A stretch of 60,000 nt of DNA from NCBI GenBank assembly GCA_037447655.1, contig JBBHKE010000271.1, forward strand, positions 250,001 to 310,000. Direction: 5' to 3'. The notes under the pieces were generated by a model. The model ran no database searches, was not told where the DNA came from, and worked only from the letters and a program-made list of their open reading frames with translations. This document shows positions 1 to 10,080 of the stretch, piece after piece (the stretch's first letter is position 1; each line of letters begins with the position of its first letter). This DNA is from Zygnema cylindricum (taxonomy: Eukaryota > Streptophyta > Zygnematophyceae > Zygnematales > Zygnemataceae). Position numbers and translations under genes: made by a program.

Positions 1-175
1 GCTTGACCAATCATGAAATGTTTTTGCAAAAAGGTCTGCACTAAATGTGGAATTGTTCTGATATTGTTAATCAAATGTGTCGGTTAAATTTGAACTTTTC
101 TTCTTATTCTGGGCAGCTAAGGTGGCTCTTTTTTAATGCTTACAAATGTTTTTGGGGCTTGGCTTTGCAAAATAG

Positions 176-1621
176 CAAAAAGATAGTCAACATGAAGCTG
201 CATCGGCATTGGTAGAAGCGGCCAATTGCTATAAGAAGACAAATCTTGCAGGTAAATTCTGAGCTGAATCATTATTTGGTTTTTTGAGGATCAATATAAC
301 TTACGTCAGGCTTTGTTGAACATCTGGTTAACAGTTTTTTTCCGTCAGTTTTTTTCTTACAGCTGCTGATTTCTCGCTTGGTGGCATATTTGGTTTTGTT
401 TTTTTCTTCAGCCATTATGCCTTCCCATGCCGTCACCGTTTTTTGGCCTTTTGACTTATTCTGTGATGCTGCAAAGTTTGACCTTTGCCTGATTTGTATT
501 TTACGAACAACACAAACCGTCAATTTCTATGGACGATGTATTTATCAAAATGTTCTTGTCTGTTCACTTGGTGTGTGGATTTGTCTGCAGAGGCCTCAAG
601 TTGTTTACAGAAGGCAGTGGATATTTTTGTGGACCTTGGACGTTTAAGTATGGCGGCCCGGCATTGTAAGGTATCTTGAAAAGTGCTATACGATTTTTAT
701 ATTTCTGTTTATTGCCTTTTTTTCGGCGAGTGTTGTTGTGGTCGCGATTCCAGTACACTGCCTGTGGCTATTAGTGCAAAGAAATTATTAATATTAGAGC
801 AAGTTTAGTGTCATTTGTAGGGCACTTTTCATGTTTGTAGAATCTGGGATATGTGGACAGGACATTGCTGAAACCTTTGAAAAAGAGGAAAATAGAGAAG
901 AGGCGATGGAGTGGTTCGAAAAGGCCGCCGATTATTATGCAAGCGAGTCAGCACAGACAAGCACAAATCAGATGAAATTAAAGGTGGCAGAATTTGCGGC
1001 CCTTGAAAAACAGTAAGTGGTTTGGAGTTAAAGGGAAGCATTTAGGCATTACAAACCGAAAGAGTTTCATGATTTTGTTGACAATTAGCAAGATAACCAA
1101 AGTCAATTTTGCTACCCTCTCCCCTTTCCTTCTCTTGTTGGGGCATGGACAGCAGGATTTCTTGTTGTGGTCCGTTGAATTTTTCCTTACTGCCCTCGCT
1201 AGCTCTGTCTCACCCCTGATGCCATGACATACATATAAGAATATATTGCATTTGTCAATGCATAGTCACACACATAATAGAATACATGGTATAAATCAAT
1301 ATCTTTTACAAAACCTCTGTAACAGTCGCCTTGTTATTCCTTACATTAGATTTCAATCAGCTAGATCAAAAGCTTCGAAGGTTCTCTGTACGAAATGATT
1401 TATCCATTAAAATGTTGTCATTTGTGATCATGAACTTTATGATGGATGGATCTTTAAACAGATATTCAAGGGCCATAGGAATATACGAGCAAGTTGCCCG
1501 CGATTCAGCTGGAAATAATCTTTTGCGATACAGTGTGAAAACCTACCTTTTCAATTCTGGACTCTGTCTACTTTGTATCAACGATCCAGTTGCTGTGAAC
1601 AATGCCCTTGATAAATACATG
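176..1621 (+). CDS. alpha-SNAP (NSF attachment protein), partial, 3'-truncated
   Basis: Four exons join in frame: about 176-251, 591-670, 861-1012 and 1462-1621, each bounded by AG/GT. They read through HEAASALVEAANCYKK, CLQKAVDIFVDLGRLSMAAR, EAMEWFEKAADYY, STNQMKLKVAEF, GIYEQVARDS and NNLLRYSVKTYL. These are the TPR-like helical repeats of alpha-SNAP, the adaptor that recruits the NSF ATPase to SNARE complexes for their disassembly at membranes. Together they correspond roughly to the second and third quarters of a ~290-residue protein. The N-terminal exons lie upstream of the window. The C-terminal ~100 residues, which in the family contain the NSF-stimulating end, should follow the donor after KYM at 1621, but I find no such exon before the copia remnant starts near 2.17 kb. 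The exons themselves have no stops or frameshifts, so truncation is either recent or the last exons lie beyond inserted elements. Identity is secure; functionality is doubtful. Confidence 0.88.
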
Positions 1622-2169
1622 GTGAGTCACAAGAAAAGAGAGAGGACAAGAATAGATGTTGTTGAATTATTGGAAAGAATGGGTTCTCTTATAATAACTT
1701 TTCGTGATATCTGAAGAAAGTAATAAGAGAAGTACTCAATAAATACGCGGTGAAGCACACACATATAAACATGGATCAAAATAGGATACCCTAATGTACG
1801 TTCCTCCATAATTTGAAGAAAGAAACAGGAGAAAATATGCGGCGGGACACTTTAAAAAAGACATTTACTTCGAATAATTTATGTAATCATTAGTACATAA
1901 ATTCTTTGGTGTACTGCATCCACAGTTGATGGGTAGATTTTCGATGTTTTCTGCCTAGTGTTACATTTTGAACTCTCCCTTGCTCTATATCCCACGCTAG
2001 ATTTTAAGGCTTGTGATAACAGCAATTGTCGAGATTCATAAACTTTAAGATAATATTGAGGTTATTCAACAAATTCAGTCTTTTTTGTAGTAAAACTGAC
2101 CTTCTTGTTATCCTCATCACAGTTATTATATGATAGCTCAAAATATGGATAATTTATTGAAAGGACTTT
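1622..2169. other. intron or 3' flank of the alpha-SNAP gene
   Basis: AT-rich sequence after a good donor (GTGAGT) at 1622. I looked for the next conserved alpha-SNAP exon in all frames and found none. Nothing else is recognisable until copia coding sequence begins. Confidence 0.5.
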
Positions 2170-2189
2170 TAAGTGTGATGGGGAACGAA

Positions 2190-3951
2190 GCTGTCGGTGG
2201 AAATTGATTCGGAATCAAAGGATAGGGGAGAAGCCGAGTTTGTTCGAAAGAATCCACGAGAACCATCTATTCCGGCCTCAGATTTTGAGGGGGGGAGGAG
2301 AAGTAGCAAAAGATTGCAAGAAAAACAGGATAAATAACAAGGTAACAAAACTATCTCATCAAGATGAACCTCAAACTTATGGAGAGGCGATGACTTGTCC
2401 CGAAAGACACCGGTGGAAGACAACCATCAATGAGGAGATGGCCTCAATTATGGCAGCCGATACTTGGGAGCTGGTGGATTGTCCACCTAACCGAAAACAA
2501 ATCGGTTGTAAGTGGGTTTTCAAATTAAAACTGAACCCAGATAGCACAATCGAGCGCTACAAGGCTCGATTAGTGGCAAAGGGATTTACACAAAAGTAGG
2601 GAATTGACTACGAGGAAACCTTTGCCCCAGTCATCAGATTTCCCTATGTTCGCATACTTCTCACTCTGGCAGCAGCGTAAGACATGGAAGTGCACCACAT
2701 GGACATCAAGACAACCTTTTTGCATGGAGAATTGGAAGAGGAGATCTTCATGCGAGAACCCGAAGGGTTTGTGAAGGAAGGAGAGGAGAGTAAGGTATGC
2801 CGGTTGATTAAATCTCTTTATGGTTTGAAACAGGCACCTCGACAATGGAATAAGAAGCTTGATGAGTTTCTTACCGGTCTTGGATATATTCGGATCAGCT
2901 CAGATCACTCAATCTATGTTTTCGAAGATGAGGAAGGTTTTATATGTATTGCAATTTATGTTGATGATTTGCTTGTTTTAAGTAAATCAATGGAAAAAAT
3001 TAACAAACTGAAAACCGATCTTAAGGGGAGATTTGAAATGAAGTATATGGGAGAAGCAAGATATATTTTGGGAATTCAAGTAGAGAGAGACCGAAAAAGG
3101 AAAATTATAGACTGACTCAAAAGGAAGCAATAGGGAACATGCTTGAAAAATTTCAAATGGATAAAGCTAATAGTTGTACAACTCCAATGTAGTTGAAGAG
3201 GGGAAGTGAGGGGAGAGAGGAAGAAGGAGTCATAATCTTAGACGAGGAATTATCTCCTGATGAACAGAAGTTCATGCAGACTATTCCTTATAGACAAATA
3301 GTGGGAAGTCTAATCTATTTTATGAATTGTACCCGGCCGGATTTAGCTGCAGCTGTAGGAGTGCTGAGTAGAAGTCTAAATGCTCCCACTAAGAAGGATT
3401 GGGAGGCAGCTAAGAAAATCCTTAGATATTTGGTAGGAACTAGGGATCTATGGTTGCATTTGGGTGGGGAGAATACTGACATCACTACTTGGAGTGATGC
3501 TAGTTATGGTGATGCTCCGATGAGGAGATGCACTTCCGGATATATATTATATGTGGGTGATGGGGCTTGCTGTTGGAGTAGCAAACAGCAAAAGGTTATT
3601 GCTCAATCCACCATGGAGGCTGAGTATATAGCCTCTTGCTCTGTTGTAAAAGAATTGATGTGGGTCAAGTCTTTGCTTGGTGAGCTTGGTCACCTTAAGA
3701 GTGGTGTGCAGAAAATATTTTGTGATAAGCAGACAGCAATCGCTATTTCTGCCAATCCTAAACATCATTTTAAAGCCAAACACATAGACATCAGACTCAG
3801 CTTTGTTAGAGAAAAAGTAGAAAACAAAATAATCAGTTTAGAGTACAGACCAGATAGTGAGATGGTAGCGGATATGATGACCAAACTTGTGCCTTCCCCT
3901 AAGCTAATTTTTTGCAGGGAGAAGTGTGGTATGAAATTAATGATTGACTAG
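2190..3951 (+). pseudogene. copia I pol remnant: RT and RNase H
   Basis: Hallmarks in order: the linker motif EGGRRSSKRLQEK; the RT N-terminal region (WELVDCPPNRKQIGCKWVFK, RYKARLVAKGFTQ); the acidic [10 protein letters not shown] segment; [19 protein letters not shown]; the catalytic box YVDDLLVLSK near 2957-2986; and the RNase H region (GSLIYFMNCTRPDLAAAVGV, QSTMEAEYIAS, KHHFKAKHIDIRLSFV). The frame is broken by in-frame stops (after GFTQK near 2599 and before DMEV near 2680), a frameshift near 3110 and a TAG near 3190. RT would copy the element RNA and RNase H degrade it; this copy cannot encode an intact polyprotein. Confidence 0.9.
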
Positions 3952-3964
3952 AAAATAAGGGGAG

Positions 3965-5014
3965 TGTAGAAACTAATGGTTTTAAAGTATTTTCTAGGTC
4001 TGAAAAGAAATAAAAAAGCCGAGGCAGTCTATCTCTAAGTTCTCCTTCCAAACACTCAAACTTGTCGCAGTCACTGAGAAATTGGAGAGGAATCTAGAGC
4101 CATGGCTACCTAGGCTATCCTGAGGTTTAAGGGAAATTTATATTAGTTAAGGTTTATTTATTTAAAATGTATGTGCCGGCGACAGGAATTGATCCTTGTA
4201 CCTACCGGCCGGCAGACAGGAAATAGCCGGTAGCCTTAACCGTTAAGTCTAGGATTAATGTTACGTAGTATATAGTTTGATAATTAATTAAATATGTATA
4301 CGTACGATAATTCATTTAACTATAATAAATTACGGGATACATAGATCCGGTAATATATAAAGTACGGATTACGGTACGGACTAAAAATCAAAACCGCGCA
4401 TTTGTTTCGTAACTGAAACAAATACCGCGCATGTATTTATTACGACTACGATTAAATTAGATTCTAATCGGACGGCCGCAATTAGCGCCGAGATCGCGGA
4501 GGAAGATTTCGGTGGTTTGTGGCCATTGCCACATCGGATGACGCGTGGCGAAATTACGTTGGATCGTGGAATCTCCGGAGATTATGGCACCAAATCAGGA
4601 TATGACATGTGTCGACATTTAGACCATGTCGTACAATGTCTGTACCTAAAGTACACCGGCAGCTGTATTTTGCGTACGCAACTCTATTCTGATTGGTTCC
4701 GTACATCAGTAGATAGAGTCTGTGAGAGAGATAGGACTTAGAAAAATTTAGAAGATAGGACCCTCTCTCCCAGAGAGCTTCTGTACAAAAGGTCAACTTT
4801 GACCCTCCATAACTTACTGCTCAGGGGAGCAAATTCATAGATTCTTTTTGCTCTCGACTCAGGGGAGTCTTGCTTTCACAGGGGTTCAGGTGGTTAGGGT
4901 TTTTGTCTACCAGGGTGGCAGTTATTTTTGCTGAAACACAAAGGGGTCTGGATTATCCTAGAGGCTTCTTGGAAGCTGTCTACTCTGAGGACTTATGGAG
5001 GTCTCAGAGTTACA
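3965..5014 (+). repeat. LTR of copia I (3' LTR)
   Basis: Begins TGTAGAAAC directly after the purine tract and ends ...GAGTTACA. About 1,050 bp, slightly longer than the ~997-bp LTRs of elements II and IV. Near the 3' end it carries the conserved hairpin gactcaggggagtc (4856-4869). The copia pol frame stops just before it, as expected for a 3' LTR. Confidence 0.85.
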
Positions 5015-5691
5015 AGGAACCGCGAATTGAGAAGCATACCCCCAAGGTAGAACATCCCACGGATATTCGGGTATGGAAAGATGTGGATGAACCCGCCACC
5101 GAGGACGACCAAAGTCTAGATAGCAAGGGACGACAACGAGAGGATGAATACGCGGATGATGACGATCTGTTCGTGGCGCCTCCATTACCGAATAGGATGA
5201 GAGACGTTGAATTAGGTAATCTGGGTCCTCAAGCTCCATACCGAGTTGAGGATCTGGATTGGTTTTTTCCTCCTCCCACGGGAGAGGAGGGAATGGACTG
5301 TTTTGTTCCTCGGGTCGAGCATTACATTCGAGTTGCCGAATGGTTAGAATATTGGAGGTACGGTGAACCTCGCCCCCTAAACTCAAGGGAAAATCCCCGT
5401 CCGGAAATTCTCGACATCCCTCCGGATGTTCTTGCACATCCGACGTCGATCTTCATTGACGACGATGACTGTGGCTCAACATTTGCCCACATACGACAAT
5501 TCCATCCAGCGGATCCACGACATACGTGGATTGATCACGACGACTGCGGATTTCAGGTGAATGTTCGCGAGTTATTATGGCTTCACCATCCGTGGGACCC
5601 CCGACTATACACCATCTTAAAGTATTGTCGAAAAACTCCCAAGTTAATGGCTTTGAGAGTGGCTCGTACTTTGATTCTTCATAAGTTCTGA
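5015..5691 (+). CDS. unrecognised acidic ORF with a duplicated IDxDDCG...HPxDPR motif
   Basis: Open frame that begins inside the preceding LTR (from 4870) and continues for 225 codons after the LTR boundary; the true start is unknown. The protein is strongly acidic and rich in W, P and D. It has a D/E-rich stretch (EDEYADDDDLF), then near the C-terminus two tandem related units: the first contains FIDDDDCG then FHPADPR, the second WIDHDDCG then HHPWDPR, spaced about 28 residues apart. I do not recognise the family. It ends at TGA (5689-5691), but the same frame reopens downstream into a proline-rich and coiled-coil segment, suggesting one degraded protein or an exon boundary. It lies just upstream of DDE_1-like transposase sequence in the same orientation, so it may be an accessory protein of that transposon; a captured host exon is the alternative. 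Confidence 0.5.
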
Positions 5692-5724
5692 AATCTTCAA
5701 GTGAGGTGACCGCGTTTATGTAAA

Positions 5725-5877
5725 ATCCCAAGGGTTCCCCGTCCGATTACCCCATCTCCACCACCAAGAGAAAGGGATTGGCAAAAAATAATCGAGGCAC
5801 TCATTCATCAATTGGCCGCCCAACAAGAACAAGTGGCGAGGCTCACTCGGGAGTTGTCTAAAAAAAAACTGCGGTAA
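5725..5877 (+). pseudogene. proline-rich plus coiled-coil segment in the frame of the preceding ORF
   Basis: Fifty codons in the same frame as the acidic ORF, separated from it by stops at 5689 and 5704. It reads PRPITPSPPPRERDW, then a heptad-like helix (IIEALIHQLAAQQEQVARL) and a basic end KKKLR before TAA. A short coiled coil after a proline linker suggests an oligomerisation tail. It could be the last exon of the ORF upstream. Confidence 0.4.
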
Positions 5878-6447
5878 TCGGTATGTTTGTGATTTGCAAT
5901 TTTTTGAGGGTTTTCTTCTCTTCTTATCTAGTCATTGCTAACCCACCCACTCACTATGTTATTATTATTAATTTGTTGTTTATGTTGAATATACCGATGA
6001 CACAAGCTCATCCATAAAGCAGCGACGAATTCCAGTCGTTGCTGAACCATGTTTCTCACAGAGTTATGTTTTACGCCTGATTGCCTATTTCAGCGATGAG
6101 GTGCTATCGTCGCTGAATTAGCGACGACAGATTATCGTCGCCTATTTCAGCGATGAGCAGCTATCGTCGCTGAAATAGGCGACGTGCTGCTCGTCGCTGA
6201 AATAGGCGACGATAACATGTCGTCGCTAATTCAGTTATCAATCTTGAATTTATTCAGTCACTAATTATTTTTTGTTTCCGTACTCCAATTGCAGAGTACC
6301 AGAAGGCAAGGCGGTGGTGGGTAGAAAGGGTGGTAGTACTAAAAGGATAAGGGAAACTACTCTCACCTTATCTTCTAAGGTTTTGGAAGGAGAAGCGTTG
6401 CGGTAATAAAGGCGTTACCGGGAAGGGGTAGGAAAGGGTTACCATAG
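5878..6447. repeat. noncoding interval with nested inverted repeats
   Basis: Contains two foldback structures. The large one has ~49-bp arms at 6113-6161 and 6186-6234 (starting CTGAATTAGCGACGAC) that pair with only a few mismatches around a 24-bp loop. The small one at about 6020-6046 pairs CAGCGACGA with TCGTTGCTG. The GCGACGA/TCGTCGC unit recurs throughout. This could be a foldback MITE inserted in the DNA transposon, or an internal part of it. The remaining sequence to 6447 shows only short broken frames. Confidence 0.7.
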
Positions 6448-7677
6448 GTGGTGAAAGTTCACATGGACTTAGTGGACGAATTCTACCGATTCCAAAAGGA
6501 GGGGATGAAAATGTCCATTGTCATTGTGGGAAAAATGACAAATCATATCATTTCTGAAATGAAAGAGGTATCAGCGGAATTTATCGACAACAAAGGTGAC
6601 GCGATCAAGCCAAGAATCACTCGGCGTTGGATTCAACGCTTTTTCAAAAAACATAGCATTGTCGCGCGAGCCCAAAAGGGCAAACTACAATTAATTCCGG
6701 AAAAGGAGGAATACATCGAGAGATCCGTGGCGTATCACATGGGCCTATTAAAGAGGGGATCTCTCTCAGGGAAGCTTCGTATTTTCATATAATTTGTTGA
6801 TTCTTGTCATATAAAGTTGTTTTTTTGTTTCTCCTTTCATTATACTTACTTATGTTTTGTTTTGTTTTGTTTTTACTTTATTTTTGGTGGATAATAGGTG
6901 GTTTTAACGAGGACTTGGTGGAGAATATGGACGAGATCCATTTTATTGTAAATATCGACAACAAGAAAACTTTAGGCTTTCGCGAAACGCGGTTGTAAGG
7001 TACGCTGACGTTGCGAGTGGTGGAGAGTCCATGACATTGATAGTACGACTCACGGAAGGAGCAAACGCCCGAATCGAGGATCTGATGATTATATTCACAA
7101 ACCGCCCACGAAGTTACCCGATAAAAGGCCTTTCCGACGATGTACCGGGTAGGTTTCACTCAATTTTAATCGTTGACTTTTTATTCATCTTCCATCTTTT
7201 CCTCTATTTTTTGACGTATTCCTTTCTACAAATATTTTTTTTACCGTTTCACATTGGTTTTTAATGTTTCTTCACCCCTTTCCCTCTAACTCCCTATCTC
7301 TCCCTCTCCCCCCCCTCTCGGCCTCATCTCCCTTTCCCACTTTCTCTCCCCCTCATGTAACTCACCTCCTCCCCTATCCTTATTTTTTTCTGATTGTAGG
7401 AGTTTGCTACCGATCTGACCCCAAAGGATGGAATGATAAAACCGTATTCCCGCAATGGATAGAAGAGCCGAGATCTTATCAAGCAGACCGTGAAGGACGT
7501 GAGAAAATAACCTTCCTCGACAATTGTGAACAACAAAATAATTCCGAGGAGTTAAGCCGAGTATTACTCGCCAAGAGGACAATTTTCCATTTCTTCCCTC
7601 CGTGCGCGACTCACTTTGTGCAACCCGTTAGCTCCTTTGTCATTTCAAAGATTAAGGAGGTTTGGTCCCAAAAATGA
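6448..7677 (+). pseudogene. DDE_1/pogo-like transposase remnant
   Basis: Three blocks in one orientation. 6448-6760 encodes a helix-turn-helix DNA-binding region (PRITRRWIQRFFKKHSIVAR) of the CENP-B/Tc5 type. After an intron-like gap ending in AG near 6899, the next block gives ENMDEIHFIVNIDNKKTLGF, with the first catalytic Asp in MDE. Then come ESMTLIVRLTEGANARIE and RSYPIKGLSDDVPG; after a second gap (donor near 7148, acceptor near 7399) VCYRSDPKGWNDKTVFPQW, FLDNCEQQNN (second Asp) and FFPPCATHFVQPVSSFV. Where this superfamily usually has an Asp after QP, this copy reads V-S-S, so the third acidic residue seems lost. There is also a frame break near 6998-7030. The enzyme would excise and reintegrate the element; this copy looks dead. 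Terminal inverted repeats were not found. Confidence 0.75.
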
Positions 7678-7719
7678 TGGATTGGAAGATGAACGAGAAC
7701 GATAAGCATGAGTGGTCGC

Positions 7720-8716
7720 TGCAACTCTGAGACCTCCATTGGTACTAAAAGTAGGCAGCTTGCTAGAAGCCTCTAGGATAACCTCAGTTCTTTAAGTTTT
7801 GTCCGAATATTGCTTACACCGTGACAAAATACAGACTGACCAAACTGCACCCCTTGAAAAAGCTGACTCCCTTGAGTCTGCCACAAAAAGAATCCTTGAA
7901 TTTGCTCCCCAGAGCAGTTAATTATCAATGGTCAAAGATTACCTTTTATATAGAAGCGCTCTGGGAGAGAGGCTGCTGCCTAATATTTTCTAAGTCATGA
8001 ACCCCTCTTTAATCCCTCTACTACATAAGTACGGAGCCAATCAATTCAGTGTACAGTACAAAAGGTACTTGGCCCGGAGTTCTTTCTTTACGGTCATTGT
8101 ACGACATGGCCAAGAAGGTCACGCCTGCCATTTCCGGGTTCACCATAGTATATCACGAAGATGCCGCCATCCAATGTCATGTTGCCACGTGTCACCCCGC
8201 GTGTTTAGGACCACAAACCGCCAAATCGTCCATTTCGTGATGCCGGCTTCTTCTTTGGCCGTCCGATTGATATCGGCCTTAATTTATAGCCGTTTAAAAT
8301 ACAAGCCTTACTTTTAGATGTGATTCTATCTAACTATGTTTATGTGATTGTGGTCCATTCGTCAGTTAAATGAACTTTCCTATTTGTACATATTTAAGTA
8401 GCTATCGTACCATATATACCTCGACCCACGTGTTTGGCTACATGGTAACGACGCTGGTCAATTCAGACGGACGGTAGGTACCAGGATCAAATCCTAGGTT
8501 CGTTAACCTTTTTGGTAAGTTTAACAAATGACTGCCTTCTAACTCTAGGAGAAGCATAGGAAACCAATGCTCTAGCTTCTTCTTCAACCTCCAGTGACTA
8601 CGACAAGTATGGGGCTTGAGGGAAAAGTTAGAAACATGCTGTTTTTGCTTTTCCTTCCTCATTTTAGATTACTTAAGAAACCTAGAAAATACATAAGAAA
8701 GCCATTAATTTCAATA
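7720..8716 (-). repeat. 3' LTR of copia II
   Basis: In element orientation it starts after a purine-rich tract (gaaaataaggggag) and ends ...GAGTTGCA. It carries the conserved hairpin (gactcccttgagtc, 7865-7878). On the + strand, antisense to the element, it has a tRNA-like stem (GGTAACGA 8444-8451 against TCGTTAACC 8500-8508), a B-box-like GGATCAAATCC at 8484-8494 and TTTTT directly after. Confidence 0.9.
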
Positions 8717-8732
8717 CTCCCCTTATTTTCTA

Positions 8733-10080
8733 GTCACCTTTTAGTTTAAGTCCACACTTCTCTCTGCAAAATATTAAATTAGGAGAAGGCACAGGCTTTG
8801 TCATCATGTCTGCCACCATTTCACAACTGTCTGGTCTATATTCTAGACTTATTATTTTGTTCTTAACCTTTTCTCTAACAAAGCTATGTCTGATATCGAT
8901 GTGCTTTGCTTTAAAGTGATGTTAGGATTAGTAACAATTGCAATTGCTGCTTGATTATCACATAATATTTTTTGAATTCGAATCTTAAGATGTCCCAATT
9001 CCCCAAGCAAGGATTTGACCCCCATCAATTCCTTCACAGCAGAGCAAGATGCCATATACTCAGCCTCGATGGTGGACTGAGCAATGACCTTTTGCTGCTT
9101 ACTGCTCCAGCAACATGCACCATTCCCCACATACAACACATATCCAGATGTACATTTTCGCATCGGAGCATCCCTATAGGTGGCATCATGCGAAGTGGTG
9201 ATGTGAGTATTTTCCCCACCCAGATACAGTCATAGATCCCTAATTCCTATGAGATATCTGAGGTCCCTCTTAGCAGCTTCCCAATCCCTTTTGGTAGGAG
9301 CATTCAGACTCCTACTTAGCACTCCTACAACTGATGCCAGATCCGGTCTGGTACAATTCATGAAATAAATCATACTGCCCACTACCTTTCTATATGGGAT
9401 ATTCTCCATGAACTTCCTCTCTTCTGGACCTAGTTCATCATCTATAATCACGATGTCTCCTTCCTCATTACCCTCACTTCCCTTTTTAAGATCCATGAGA
9501 GTTGTACAACTGTTGGCTTTCTCCATCTAAAATTTTTCCAACATGTTTCCAATTGCCTCTTTCTGAGTTAGTCTCATTATTCTCTTTTCTCTATCTCTCT
9601 CTTCTTGTATTCCCATAATATATCTTTCCTCCCCCATATCCTTCATCTCAAATCTTCCCTTCAGATATGTTTTTTTTTTGTTGATTTTCTCTTATGAATA
9701 CTCTAAAAAAACAAATCATCAACGTAGATTGCAATAAAGATGACACCTTTCTCATCTTCAAAAACATAAATTGAATGATACGAACTGATCCAAATGTATC
9801 CTAAACTAGTAAGGAACTCATCAAGTTTCTTGTTCCATTGTCTGGGTGCGTGTTTCAAACCATAGAGAGATTTGATCAGCTGGCATACCTTACTTTCTTC
9901 TCCTTGTTCTACGAATCCTTTCGGCTTTCCCATGAAGATCTCCTCCTCTAGTTCTTCATGCAAGAAGGCAGTTTTGATGTCCATCTGGTGTACTTCCATG
10001 TCTTCTACATCTGCTAGACTGAGAAGTATTCAGACCGAGGGAAATCTGACGATCAGAGCAAAGGTTTCTTCTTAGTCTAT
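8733..10080 (-). pseudogene. copia II RT and RNase H remnant
   Basis: On the - strand, RT motifs appear first: MDIKTAFLHEELEEEIFM, SLYGLKHAPRQWNKKLDEF and the catalytic IAIYVDDLFF near 9703-9740. RNase H motifs follow: GSMIYFMNCTRPDLASVVGV, STIEAEYMASCSAVKELMG and LCDNQAAIAIVTNP. Breaks occur after YVDDLFF, near 9530, at 9230 and near 8880. The start of RT is encoded by the long integrase frame upstream. Confidence 0.9.

Larger units (their letters stand above)
2170..5014 (+). mobile_element. copia element I, 5'-truncated with 3' LTR
   Basis: The 5' LTR, gag, protease and integrase core are missing. The remnant starts in the linker between integrase and reverse transcriptase and runs through RT and RNase H to a polypurine tract (aaaataaggggag) and a full 3' LTR. 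It abuts the truncated alpha-SNAP gene on the left and a DNA-transposon remnant on the right. The left edge is a truncation point known only to within tens of bases. Confidence 0.85.

Noticed and set aside
378-590. + strand frames with hydrophobic content in the first kilobase.
   Set aside because: They lie in the intron between two alpha-SNAP exons and show no independent support.
4870-5014. N-terminal 48 codons of the frame that runs into the acidic ORF.
   Set aside because: They lie inside the copia I LTR and match the LTR in other copies, so they are not part of the original protein.
6018-6234. Repeated GCGACGA units, considered as a CRISPR-like or tandem array.
   Set aside because: Units are inverted and nested, without regular spacers, in a plant transposon context; it is a foldback structure.
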